From contig NZ_CP007141.1 of NCBI RefSeq assembly GCF_000816145.1, forward strand, positions 682,001 through 746,000: DNA of 64,000 bases. Direction: 5' to 3'. Below, in pieces: positions 28,833-36,948 of the stretch. The translations under genes and the position numbers were made by a program. Position 1 is the stretch's first letter, and each line of letters opens with the position of its first letter. Under the pieces are notes generated by a model, which had not been told where the DNA came from, did not search any database, and was given only the letters and a program-made list of their open reading frames with translations. This DNA comes from Pseudothermotoga hypogea DSM 11164 = NBRC 106472. Lineage in GTDB: Bacteria > Thermotogota > Thermotogae > Thermotogales > DSM-5069.

Positions 28833-30266
28833 TCATTCCTCCCTGTGACATTCGCAACCATCCACTGTGAATATTTCCCAGTCGAGATAATTGTCGAGAG
28901 CCTCAACGACGGCCTCCTTAACCAAGCTCTTGTTCGCCGCGACGTGATGTTCGAATCCGTACTTGGTGATCAACCTTAGGAGTGATCTGAGATTCTCAAT
29001 CCTTGCAACGCCGTAACCACCAAAAGTTTCGATTGGATCATCCGTGAACTCTCCCTCCGCCACGAATCCAGCGATGATACCTTCGTCATCGAACGTCGAA
29101 AGCCTCAAGAACGTTACAGGACCTGGCGAGATCCTGCCAACGCATGTTCCATACGCGTTCTCCGCCCCAACCGTGCCTGCGATTATTTCCTGATAAGACA
29201 TCTCACAACTCTTGAAGAACGAAACGGGCAGGTTGCTGCAGTGGAACATCACCGCTTTTTCTGGATCGTTTCCGTAGTTGTTGTTCCAATCCAACAGTGC
29301 AGAAGGTTTGCCAGACGCGAGCTGGAGTATGTACATTGACAAAGCACCCATAACGTCTGTCTCACACGCACTGGGTAACAACGATTCCGATAGCAAACTC
29401 ATCACCGCACACGGTACGACCCCGTACAGCAATTCCAACGCTGTCCAGCATTGCAACGCTATCGCTTGAACCTTGTTCTGTTCGATCCATTCGTTTATTG
29501 CGGCGGCCAGACGAGCCATCCTTTCGAGAGCTTCGCTTGGAACTTTGTTAACGTTGAACGTTTTTTCCAGTTTCTCAAGCTCATGTACTACTTTATCCGA
29601 CTTCGACTCGAAAGCTTTGGCACGTGCGATGATTTCCGAGAGATCGACCGTCACGACGCTGATGCCGTGTCTTTCCAGTATCTTCTCGCTGAACCTCACC
29701 GTGTTGAACGCAGCGGGTCTCGCGCCTATAGCTCCGATCTTGAGTCCCTTCAGGCCTTTCACTATACGGCACACAGCCAGGAACTTCTCCAGATCCTTTT
29801 TGAACTCATCACTCTCAGGTGACTCCACGTGGAACGTTGTGTCCGTGAAGGAAATTCCGTACTGCACGAGATTGTTGCACAGAGAAATCTTTCCGCAGAA
29901 CGAATCGCGCCTGTGGCTGATGTCCATCTTACCCAGCTCGTCGGGAAAGGCGTGGACCAAGACAGGAACGTTCAAGTTCGACATGCGTATCGCGAGTGCA
30001 GCCGAACCTTCGTCACCGAAATTTGGCAAGGTCACAAGAATACCATCGATCTCGTGCGCGTGTTCTCTGAAAAGTCTTGCACACTTTTCAGCGTCCTGAA
30101 GGTTCTCAACGGCTCCATATTTTGTATCTTCCGTAGACAAAGTGACAACGTTGACGTTCATATCTTCCAGAACCTTGAGGATCCTCTTCCTGCCCTCCTC
30201 GACGAGCGAGCCTGGGAAGAATCCTCTGTTACCCACGAGAAGACCCAGCGTCACTTTCTCTGTCAT
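28833..30266 (-). CDS. L-fucose/L-arabinose isomerase family protein
   Basis: Ketol isomerase-family protein, 477 aa, cytosolic. It contains the Glu and Asp of a metal site in LLPSACETDVMGALSMYILQ and a late His pair in KYGFEHHVAANKS. This arrangement matches the fucose-isomerase superfamily rather than classical AraA (about 500 aa with a different N-terminus). In this operon it most simply converts L-arabinose to L-ribulose, replacing AraA; alternative substrates such as D-arabinose or L-fucose remain possible. It is 4 bases from the kinase gene. Confidence 0.75.
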   Translation of the reverse strand: MTEKVTLGLLVGNRGFFPGSLVEEGRKRILKVLEDMNVNVVTLSTEDTKYGAVENLQDAEKCARLFREHAHEIDGILVTLPNFGDEGSAALAIRMSNLNVPVLVHAFPDELGKMDISHRRDSFCGKISLCNNLVQYGISFTDTTFHVESPESDEFKKDLEKFLAVCRIVKGLKGLKIGAIGARPAAFNTVRFSEKILERHGISVVTVDLSEIIARAKAFESKSDKVVHELEKLEKTFNVNKVPSEALERMARLAAAINEWIEQNKVQAIALQCWTALELLYGVVPCAVMSLLSESLLPSACETDVMGALSMYILQLASGKPSALLDWNNNYGNDPEKAVMFHCSNLPVSFFKSCEMSYQEIIAGTVGAENAYGTCVGRISPGPVTFLRLSTFDDEGIIAGFVAEGEFTDDPIETFGGYGVARIENLRSLLRLITKYGFEHHVAANKSLVKEAVVEALDNYLDWEIFTVDGCECHREE

Positions 30267-30303
30267 TCTTCACACCTCCGAAAAATTTTTATTCATGTAC
30301 ATT

Positions 30304-30948
30304 TTAACCTTTATTCTGTCCATACTTCGTATGGTACTGCAGATACAGCCTCTCGACTTCGTCCTTAGCCAGTGGCACGGGAACGGTCATCATTTGAGCA
30401 AAATAAGCGATCCTTGCAACCTCTTCCAGAAAGATAGCCTTCTTGATGGCGTCATCCAAAGAGCTGCCGACAACCATAACGCCGTGTTTCCGCAGTAGTA
30501 CCACACCAGATTTTCCAAGCACTTTGAACACGGCCTTCGCTATCGCCTCAGACCCCACAGGCGCGTACTCGCTCAGCGGAATTTCCTCGCCGAAAACGTC
30601 CGCGTGCGCCGTGCACAAAACTGGGATAGGCTTCTCCGCGACGGCCCAAACGGTGGCAAAAGTCGAGTGTGTGTGTATGATCGATTTTGCCCATTCGATG
30701 CCCCTGTACAGATGTAGATGTGTTGCAGTGTCAATGGATGGCTTTTTGTTCCCTTCGATGATGTTTCCGTCCAGATCAACGACGACGTAATCTTCAGGCC
30801 TCAAGAGCGAATAAGGTACTCCCGAAGGCTTGATAATCACGTGCTCGTTCACTTTCACACTCACATTTCCACTCGTGTACGCCACCAAGCCGTACTTCTC
30901 GAGCGTCAGGTGAGCCTCGTGAAGCTGTTTCCTCATTTCCTCGTACAA
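30304..30948 (-). CDS. araD: L-ribulose-5-phosphate 4-epimerase
   Basis: Zinc-dependent class II aldolase-fold epimerase (214 aa) converting L-ribulose 5-phosphate to D-xylulose 5-phosphate. Motifs are the phosphate loop YTSGNVSVK, PSGVPYSLLRPEDYVVVDLD, the zinc histidines in SIIHTHSTFAT and the later KHGVMVVG. The CTAHADVFGEEIP block is typical of epimerases, but fuculose aldolases share the fold. The TTG at 30948 is preceded by GAGGTG at a good distance. Context among arabinose genes supports the call. Confidence 0.9.
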   Translation of the reverse strand: MYEEMRKQLHEAHLTLEKYGLVAYTSGNVSVKVNEHVIIKPSGVPYSLLRPEDYVVVDLDGNIIEGNKKPSIDTATHLHLYRGIEWAKSIIHTHSTFATVWAVAEKPIPVLCTAHADVFGEEIPLSEYAPVGSEAIAKAVFKVLGKSGVVLLRKHGVMVVGSSLDDAIKKAIFLEEVARIAYFAQMMTVPVPLAKDEVERLYLQYHTKYGQNKG

Positions 30949-30968
30949 TGCTCTTCACCTCTTCTTTT

Positions 30969-32420
30969 TCAGTCTCGTTCGATTTCAATCACTGTGCATG
31001 AGAAGGGTTTAAACGTGTGGGTGAACTGTGAACCGACTTTGATCTGTTCACACACGATGTCGACGACGTTCGGATGATCCATCGAGTTGCGGGCGTGCAC
31101 ATCTGGCCCGCTCAGCACGTAAGCGCGTGCGATTTTCTCCCCCATACCTTTGATCGTGATCGAGACTTTTACCGCATCTTCTTTCTTGTAGTTCACCACA
31201 GCTAAGTACAGCTTCTTACCGTCCACACTCACCGTTGCTGAGGCATCAATGTAAGGTACATCCCTAAGTTCAAACGGCGTTTTCGTGAAGAACATTCTCC
31301 CATCTATGTCGTAGGTTTCGGTTTCAATGTGCGTTTCGACCAAGTTCTGCCCAGAATGGTTCGCCAACAGTTCAAACGCTTTGTACACTGGTGTCAAGTA
31401 CAGACCATCGCTTTCCGTGTGTATTGCGCCAAGCGCGTTCACAAGTTGTGCCAGGTTCGCTATTGGAACGATGTCGCTCATCTTCTGTAGAGTGATCAGT
31501 ACCCCACACGCGAAGAGTCCATCTTTCAGTTCGTAGGGTTCTTCAAGTCCTTCTTCCGCGACCCTGTACCAAACGTTCCACTCGTCTAAAGCAATCTTTA
31601 TCTGTCTCTTTTGTGAAACACGAGACATGTCGATCAGCTTCTTCAAGCCCAGCAATCTCTCTTTGAGCAGATAAACGGTGGAGACTGTTTCGTAGTAATC
31701 TTCTGAACCCGTATAGAAATGGTAGGAAATGTAGTCAATGTGTGGTCCAGACACATCGAGGACCCTCAGATTCCATTCTGGATCGTCGCATCCCACCGCG
31801 ACAGTCTTTATGGAAGGATCGAGAACCTTCATCCATTTCGCGTACTCCTTTGCAATCTTGGCATACTCATCGGCGTTCATGTGGTTCACTTGCCATTCAC
31901 CGTACATCTCGTTGCCTATGCCCCAGAATTTCACACCGTACGGTTCCATATGCCCATATTTCCTTCTGAGATTCACATAGTAGGTATTCTCTTCACCGTT
32001 GCAGTACTCAAGCCAACGCAAAGCTTCATCGAGTGTTCCTGTACCCAGATTCACGCAGATGTATGGCTCTGCACCTATCTCTCTGCAGTATTCGATGTAT
32101 TCGTCCGTGCCGAACCTGTTCGTTTCCACGCTCCGCCAAGCAAGATCGAACCTCGCAGGCCTTTGATCCTTCGGACCAATTCCATCTTCCCAATGATAGT
32201 TTGAAGCGAAGTTCCCGCCAGGCCATCTGAGTATTGGGACCTTGAGTTCCTTCACCGCCTCCATCACGTCTTTTCTGAAACCGCGTTCATCGGAGAGAGG
32301 AGAACCTTCCTCGTAGATGCCACCGTAGATGCACCTGCCCAGATGCTCAATGAAGTGACCATAAATGTACCTGCTCACCGCTTTCGTTATCTTGCCGGGA
32401 TTCACCATCACGCTGTACAA
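30969..32420 (-). CDS. abfA: Alpha-L-arabinofuranosidase, GH51
   Basis: Glycoside hydrolase family 51 enzyme, 483 aa, releasing terminal alpha-L-arabinofuranosyl units. Without a signal peptide it should act in the cytosol on imported arabino-oligosaccharides. The acid/base Glu is in KFWGIGNEMYGEWQ and the nucleophile Glu in IALDEWNVWY. The N-terminal FIEHLGRCIYGGIYEEGSP and PILRWPGGNFASNYHWEDG are hallmark GH51 blocks. The TTG start at 32420 has AAGGTGG upstream; an ATG four codons later is an alternative. It lies between araD and the ABC permease genes. Confidence 0.94.
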   Translation of the reverse strand: MYSVMVNPGKITKAVSRYIYGHFIEHLGRCIYGGIYEEGSPLSDERGFRKDVMEAVKELKVPILRWPGGNFASNYHWEDGIGPKDQRPARFDLAWRSVETNRFGTDEYIEYCREIGAEPYICVNLGTGTLDEALRWLEYCNGEENTYYVNLRRKYGHMEPYGVKFWGIGNEMYGEWQVNHMNADEYAKIAKEYAKWMKVLDPSIKTVAVGCDDPEWNLRVLDVSGPHIDYISYHFYTGSEDYYETVSTVYLLKERLLGLKKLIDMSRVSQKRQIKIALDEWNVWYRVAEEGLEEPYELKDGLFACGVLITLQKMSDIVPIANLAQLVNALGAIHTESDGLYLTPVYKAFELLANHSGQNLVETHIETETYDIDGRMFFTKTPFELRDVPYIDASATVSVDGKKLYLAVVNYKKEDAVKVSITIKGMGEKIARAYVLSGPDVHARNSMDHPNVVDIVCEQIKVGSQFTHTFKPFSCTVIEIERD

Positions 32421-32450
32421 AGATCACACCACCTTCACGTGACACTCTCA

Positions 32451-33302
32451 TCAACCTTTGACCGCTCCGAACGTGAGACCTCTTATCAGATATCGCTGTG
32501 CCAAGATTGCGAACACCACGACAGGCAACATCGTGACGATTCCTGCTGCCGAGAGCGGACCCCAGGCAACACGCCAGCCTGTGATGTACCTACCCAGGAA
32601 TATCGGCAACGTCTGCGCCCTTGCATCGTTCGTGAGCACCAGAGCGAGGAGGAATTCACCCCAACTCTGTATCAGCGAAAGCACCGCCACAGCTGCCAAG
32701 CCAGGTGCGCTCAGCGGAAAGATAACGTAGAAAAATGTCTGGAAAGTGCTTGCGCCATCGACGTAGGCCGCTTCGTCTATCTCTCTCGGGATCTCTCTGA
32801 AGAAACTGATGAGCAACCAGACTCCCAACGGAACCACGATGACAAGGTGTGACAGAATCAGCGCCCACCAGGTGTTGATGAGTCTCAATCGTGAGAAGAT
32901 GACGTACAAAGGCACGGCAGAAACGATGGGAGGAAGCATCCTGATGGAAATGATCCATTCGGCCAAGAAGGCACCACCAACTTTGTACCTCGCTATCGCG
33001 TAAGCGGCTGAGGCACTTATGATCGTCGCAATCAACGAGACAGATATACCGACGATGATGCTGTTTCTGAGGTAAGGAAAGATGTTTTCTATCGAGCCGG
33101 TGGTACCACCAAACACCTCAGTTTCCTTAGCTCCAAGGAAGTTCGAGAACGTCAGCTGGGTGGGCCAGAACCTTGGTGGCGACGTGAACCATTCGTTCGA
33201 TGGCTTGAACGCCGTTATCACAAGCCAATAGACTGGGAAAAGGAAGAATATCAAGCAGAAGACGATCAAGATGTATCTAAACACCCTCAAGATTGCTTTC
33301 AT
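32451..33302 (-). CDS. Sugar ABC transporter permease, MalG/AraQ type
   Basis: Inner-membrane permease of a carbohydrate (CUT1) ABC importer, 283 aa with six predicted helices. The N-terminal helix ends FFLFPVYWLVITAFKPSNEW, typical of MalG-type proteins, and the EAA loop is EIDEAAYVDGASTFQTFFYV. It overlaps the partner permease by 4 bases. No ATPase gene is in the operon; Thermotogae often use a shared MsmK-type ATPase encoded elsewhere. The likely substrate is an arabino-oligosaccharide or arabinose, by context. Confidence 0.92.
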   Translation of the reverse strand: MKAILRVFRYILIVFCLIFFLFPVYWLVITAFKPSNEWFTSPPRFWPTQLTFSNFLGAKETEVFGGTTGSIENIFPYLRNSIIVGISVSLIATIISASAAYAIARYKVGGAFLAEWIISIRMLPPIVSAVPLYVIFSRLRLINTWWALILSHLVIVVPLGVWLLISFFREIPREIDEAAYVDGASTFQTFFYVIFPLSAPGLAAVAVLSLIQSWGEFLLALVLTNDARAQTLPIFLGRYITGWRVAWGPLSAAGIVTMLPVVVFAILAQRYLIRGLTFGAVKG

Positions 33303-34189
33303 CTTTCTTCACCCCCGAAACCAAGCTGTTGCCTCATTCTCACCAATCTGAACACGACGTTCACGAGTAACATGCTCACCAGCAAGAGCAAAACACTTAG
33401 CGCGGAGGCGTATCCGATGTTCCAGCCGAATGAAATGCCGACTTTGTAGATGTAGAAGCTGTACGTGTGCGTCGCAGCTCCAGGTCCACCCCAGGTCGTC
33501 ATGAACACGATGTCGAAGGTCTTAAGACAGTCGATGATTCTCAACACGAGAGCTACGAGTATCAAAGGTCGAAGCAGTGGGAATTCCACATGGAGAAACA
33601 CTTTACCCCAGTCGGCGCCGTCAACCCTCGCCGCGTCTATCAAATCCTGAGGCACAGATTGGAGGCCTGCGTAAATCATGAGAAATACGAAGGGCGTCCA
33701 CTGCCAGATATCAATGAGAATGATTCCCAGCTGAGCGTAGTTCATATCACCCAGCCAAGATATCTTGGGAACTCCGAACAATGAGAGAAACCAATTGACA
33801 GGACCGAACGCGTAGTTGTAGAGCATCTTCCAGGCCACACCCGAAACTGCAGCGGGAACCATCATAGGTACCAGCAGGGAAGAGCGTATGATTTTCTCAC
33901 CACGTACACCCCTGATCAGAAACGCCACACCTATTCCCAGCATGAGCTCGATCGGAACGGCGATGGCCAAGAGCTTGGCTGTGAACTTGAAAGATTCGAT
34001 CGCCGTACTGTCCGAAAATATCTGAAAGTAGTTGGCAAGACCTATGAAACGTGTTTCTGCACCTTTCGATAGGTCATAGTGCCTGAAAGAAGCCCATATC
34101 ATGAAGGCAAAAGGGTAAATAGTCATGGAGAGAAAGAGGGCCAAGACCGGCAGGACCATCAACCAAGGGACCAATCTCTTGTTCTTCAT
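33299..34189 (-). CDS. Sugar ABC transporter permease, MalF/AraP type
   Basis: Second inner-membrane permease of the CUT1 importer, 296 aa with six helices. The N-terminal VLPVLALFLSMTIYPFAFMI and the EAA loop LIDAARVDGADWGKVFLHVE identify the family. The gene directly follows a hairpin at 34197-34217 that separates it from the binding-protein gene, and overlaps the second permease by 4 bases. Substrate assignment follows the operon (arabinose or arabinan oligomers). Confidence 0.92.
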   Translation of the reverse strand: MKNKRLVPWLMVLPVLALFLSMTIYPFAFMIWASFRHYDLSKGAETRFIGLANYFQIFSDSTAIESFKFTAKLLAIAVPIELMLGIGVAFLIRGVRGEKIIRSSLLVPMMVPAAVSGVAWKMLYNYAFGPVNWFLSLFGVPKISWLGDMNYAQLGIILIDIWQWTPFVFLMIYAGLQSVPQDLIDAARVDGADWGKVFLHVEFPLLRPLILVALVLRIIDCLKTFDIVFMTTWGGPGAATHTYSFYIYKVGISFGWNIGYASALSVLLLLVSMLLVNVVFRLVRMRQQLGFGGEER

Positions 34190-34196
34190 TACAAAT

Positions 34197-34217
34197 GAGG
34201 GGGCTCAGCGCCCCCTC
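34197..34217 (-). terminator. Intercistronic hairpin between binding protein and permeases
   Basis: Eight-bp perfect stem GAGGGGGC / GCCCCCTC with a 5-base loop, followed on the minus strand by ATTTGTAA. It sits 10 bases after the binding-protein stop and just before the permease start. The U-run is weak, so partial termination or 3'-end protection of the binding-protein mRNA is more likely than full termination. The same arrangement occurs at 2687-2717. Confidence 0.7.
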
Positions 34218-34227
34218 TTCACCCCCT

Positions 34228-35544
34228 TCACTTTCCAAGTACTTCTTGCCACTTCTTTGCTAGGTCGTTCAACGTGTCCATAGAGAGTGGCAAAGTTCCA
34301 GCGAGTATCTTCGAGAACGTTTCGACCGTTATGTCTTCCAGACGTGGTTCCTCAGGAATTCTTGGTCTGTGAGTCTGAGACACGTAGGTGACTTCCAGTG
34401 CTGGAACCCTTGGGTCAGCCGCCCTGACCTCTGGATCTTTGAGCGTCGACATCCTCGCAGGTGCAACAGCGAATCTGAGGAACTTCTGCTTGTCTGCCCA
34501 TTTACTGGTTGCGAAGGTTATGAATTTGAAGGCCGCAACCTTCTTGTCTTCAGGTATGAACTTGTTGATGGCAAGTGCCCACTGACCGCTCACGGACCTG
34601 CCGGGCATCGGTATGATGCCAACTTTGTCCGCTCCAATCGTCGATTTGAAGATCAAGTATGGTCCGGTCCATTGAGGTACCATCGCAACGAGACCCTGGT
34701 TGAAGTACTCGATCGTTTCACCGTAATCCGATCCGAGTGGGTCTGGGCTGTAGGGCATGAGTTTCTTCATCATTTCGAGAGCCTTCAAACCTTCCTCGCT
34801 GTTGAACGCAGGCTTGTGGTCAGCGGTGAAGTATTCACCATACTCAAGATCCGCCGTTCCATGCCTCATGATACCGAGTGGTGCGTTTCTGTACTCACCG
34901 AAGAACAACAGGTACATGTAGAACAGCGTGTGCGTTCGTGGGAACATGAGCGCGATTCCATACTCGGTCGGGGAGTTCTTATTGAATTTCTTCGTGAAGA
35001 ATTCAGCTATTTCTTTGACCTCTTCCCAGGTGACTGGCAGAGTCAGTTCCCTACCGTACTTCTCCTTGAACGCCTGCTTCAGTTTCGGATCTTCGAGAAG
35101 ATCTTTGCGGTAATAGAACAGCATCGTGTTGTTGTAAAAGGGTAGACCGATCAATTTGCCCTGCCATTTGCCGGATTCCTCAAGAACCTGTGGTATGAAA
35201 TCGTCGATATCGAAATCGGCCGGCAACAAGTTTGCATACTTCTTCATGAACTCTCCAAGGTCCTCAAGTCCAAAGGAAACCGCGCCAGTCGTCATGACGT
35301 CGTAGGTGAACGCTTCGAACGAGCCGGCTTGGGATCTCAGATCCTGCAACAGCTTTGGATAGAGAACCTCCCAGGACAGTGGCACGATCTCGACCTGAAT
35401 GTCTGGATTCTGCTTCATGAACTCGCCTGCGAGCCACTTCAGAGCGTCCGCGTTGTCGGGAGAGCACAAAACGGAAATTTTGACTGCGGCGAAAGCTGCC
35501 ACGGCAAGCAAGGCTACAACGATCGTCAGAAACTTCCGCACCAT
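34228..35544 (-). CDS. Sugar ABC transporter substrate-binding protein
   Basis: Extracytoplasmic binding protein of family 1 (MalE-like), 438 aa from the ATG at 35544, which has a GAAGGAGGGG site and starts the signal peptide MVRKFLTIVVALLAVAAFAA; a start 7 codons upstream is less likely. The mature protein begins VKISVLCSPDNADALKWLAG and contains typical SBP_bac_1 blocks (FNQGLVAMVPQWTGPY, FITFATSKWADKQKFL). In this operon it should deliver arabinose or arabino-oligosaccharides to the two permeases. Transcription probably starts at the consensus promoter 35627-35655. Confidence 0.92.
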   Translation of the reverse strand: MVRKFLTIVVALLAVAAFAAVKISVLCSPDNADALKWLAGEFMKQNPDIQVEIVPLSWEVLYPKLLQDLRSQAGSFEAFTYDVMTTGAVSFGLEDLGEFMKKYANLLPADFDIDDFIPQVLEESGKWQGKLIGLPFYNNTMLFYYRKDLLEDPKLKQAFKEKYGRELTLPVTWEEVKEIAEFFTKKFNKNSPTEYGIALMFPRTHTLFYMYLLFFGEYRNAPLGIMRHGTADLEYGEYFTADHKPAFNSEEGLKALEMMKKLMPYSPDPLGSDYGETIEYFNQGLVAMVPQWTGPYLIFKSTIGADKVGIIPMPGRSVSGQWALAINKFIPEDKKVAAFKFITFATSKWADKQKFLRFAVAPARMSTLKDPEVRAADPRVPALEVTYVSQTHRPRIPEEPRLEDITVETFSKILAGTLPLSMDTLNDLAKKWQEVLGK

Positions 35545-35626
35545 GAAACACCCCTCCTTCGGCAAAGTTGAAGCCCCCTACGGTCACGATTGTCGTCTTA
35601 GGTACAGTCAATTACTTTACGTTATC

Positions 35627-35655
35627 ATTATAAACCCTTATCGTGTTGGTGTCAA
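35627..35655 (-). promoter_or_regulatory. Consensus sigma-A promoter of the arabinose operon
   Basis: On the minus strand a perfect TTGACA (35655-35650) and a perfect TATAAT (35632-35627) are separated by exactly 17 bases. Transcription should start near 35620, about 75 bases before the binding-protein ATG. A promoter this strong in front of a catabolic operon is expected to need repression, consistent with the AraR-type operator core 71 bases upstream of the -35. Confidence 0.85.
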
Positions 35656-35725
35656 GAGCTTGAGAAGCAAGCATTAGAAGACCACATTAGAGCATCGTTC
35701 AAGGAGAGGAAGTCGCACGGCTTTT

Positions 35726-35737
35726 GTACGTACGTTT
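35726..35737. promoter_or_regulatory. Probable AraR operator (copy 1)
   Basis: GTACGTACGTTT, identical over 12 bases to the site at 36818-36829 next to the araR start. The core GTACGTAC is palindromic, and the flanks (TTTT on the left, TTTC on the right) resemble AraR operators known in Bacillus (TTGTACGTAC-type). It lies between the araR stop and the binding-protein promoter. Binding is inferred from the repeat and context. Confidence 0.68.
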
Positions 35738-35743
35738 CACTAC

Positions 35744-36802
35744 TCAAGCCCGTGGAGGTGCCACGGATGATCTTTCGATGAACTCTGGTTGAAAGACATA
35801 CTTTTCTGCTTCTCCACCAGAAAGCATCTTCAGAAGTATCTCGGCAGCTTTTCTTCCCACATCCTCCTTGGGATGGGCAAAGGAGGTGAGTACGTCTCTG
35901 AAATCACCTATGGGTGCGTCGTCGAAGCCTATGACGGACAGATCGTCCGGAATAGTCAGACCTAATCTCTTCGCAACCAACTGTAGTTGCAGGGCTGTCG
36001 CGTCGTTGTAGCAGAAAACTGCGGTTGGTCGAAGTTGTTTGGGCATGGTGAGAAGTTCGTAGGCCATTTGCATCGGCACGCCCGTGAACTCCGACACATT
36101 GAAAGACTTTTCGTAGATCTTCTCAAAACCAAGCTCACGCGCTCGTTGAATGAAGCTCATCGCTCTGGCGAAGCTTGGCAGGTGTATCGACTTGTAGAGC
36201 ACCGCCACCCTCTTGTGCCCGTGTTGATGAAAGACCTCGGCAGCTTTTGTGCCACCGTACGTGTCGTCCAAGACCACACAACCTGCTCCTTCTATGTTCC
36301 AGTCGCTGTGCACCAAAACCACTTTGATACCTTGCTTGACGAGTGATTTCATGTAGTCCCTGTTACAACGTCTCGTGGCGCTGTAAACAGGATCCACTAT
36401 CAAGCCTGTGACACCAGATTCAACCCACTCCTCTATGATCTGCTTCTCTCGGGAGGGATCCTCCGAAGCGTTACCAAGCAACAACTTGTAACCGTTTCTG
36501 AAGAGATAATCCTCTGCTCCAAAAACGACGTAGGGAAATATGTAACTGGTTATCTGCTGAACGATTATGCCAACCAGGTGATTGGTCTTTTCCGAATTGA
36601 CGAAAGATCCCACGCCCGGCTTTCTGACTATGATGCCTCTCACCACGAGACGATCCAGGGCCTTTCTCACGGTTTCTCTGCTCGCCCCAAACTTTTCCAT
36701 GAGCTCTTGTTCTGTTGGTAATCTCGTGCCGGGCCCGTACTTTCCAGATTTTATTTGTGAAAGCAGGAACTGCTCGATGAGTCTGTACTTGGGTGCGATC
36801 AG
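35744..36802 (-). CDS. araR: GntR-LacI type arabinose repressor
   Basis: Transcriptional regulator of about 352 aa. The N-terminal GntR winged helix (SGKYGPGTRLPTEQELMEKF then SRETVRKALDRLVVRGIIVR) is joined to a LacI/periplasmic-binding-like effector domain (VGIIVQQITSYIFPYVVFGA to VIGFDDAPIGDFRDVLTSFA). This architecture is that of AraR, which releases DNA on binding L-arabinose. No ATG, GTG or TTG is placed suitably; a CTG at 36802, 6 bases after GGGAGG, gives a full wHTH and is the likely start. It is autoregulated in all likelihood: an operator core lies in its leader. It heads the arabinose block. Confidence 0.87.
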   Translation of the reverse strand: MIAPKYRLIEQFLLSQIKSGKYGPGTRLPTEQELMEKFGASRETVRKALDRLVVRGIIVRKPGVGSFVNSEKTNHLVGIIVQQITSYIFPYVVFGAEDYLFRNGYKLLLGNASEDPSREKQIIEEWVESGVTGLIVDPVYSATRRCNRDYMKSLVKQGIKVVLVHSDWNIEGAGCVVLDDTYGGTKAAEVFHQHGHKRVAVLYKSIHLPSFARAMSFIQRARELGFEKIYEKSFNVSEFTGVPMQMAYELLTMPKQLRPTAVFCYNDATALQLQLVAKRLGLTIPDDLSVIGFDDAPIGDFRDVLTSFAHPKEDVGRKAAEILLKMLSGGEAEKYVFQPEFIERSSVAPPRA

Positions 36803-36817
36803 ATGATACCTCCCTAT

Positions 36818-36829
36818 GTACGTACGTTT
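36818..36829. promoter_or_regulatory. Probable AraR operator (copy 2, araR leader)
   Basis: GTACGTACGTTT, the same 12 bases as at 35726-35737. It lies between the predicted araR transcription start (about 36835) and the ribosome binding site (GGGAGG at about 36809-36814), so a bound repressor would block elongation or clearance and give autoregulation. It could also affect the divergent MFS gene. Confidence 0.68.
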
Positions 36830-36841
36830 AATCCTGATCCT

Positions 36842-36870
36842 ATTCTACGCCGTTGCCTCCACCCAGTCAA
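36842..36870 (-). promoter_or_regulatory. Sigma-A promoter of araR
   Basis: On the minus strand TTGACT (36870-36865), a 17-base spacer and TAGAAT (36847-36842). The predicted start near 36835 leaves a leader of about 32 bases containing the operator core and the GGGAGG site before the CTG at 36802. Confidence 0.65.
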
Positions 36871-36911
36871 GCAGACTCCTGAAAACTACGAGTTCCTTAA
36901 CGACCGCGTGT

Positions 36912-36940
36912 ACGACAGTTCACACCCACGTGTTTATAAT
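36912..36940 (+). promoter_or_regulatory. Promoter of the MFS gene, possibly leaderless
   Basis: ACGACA (36912-36917), a 17-base spacer and a perfect TATAAT (36935-36940). The predicted start is at about 36947, only one or two bases before the GTG at 36949, and no ribosome binding site is visible. The transcript may therefore be leaderless. Confidence 0.55.
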
Positions 36941-36948
36941 CGACAGTT

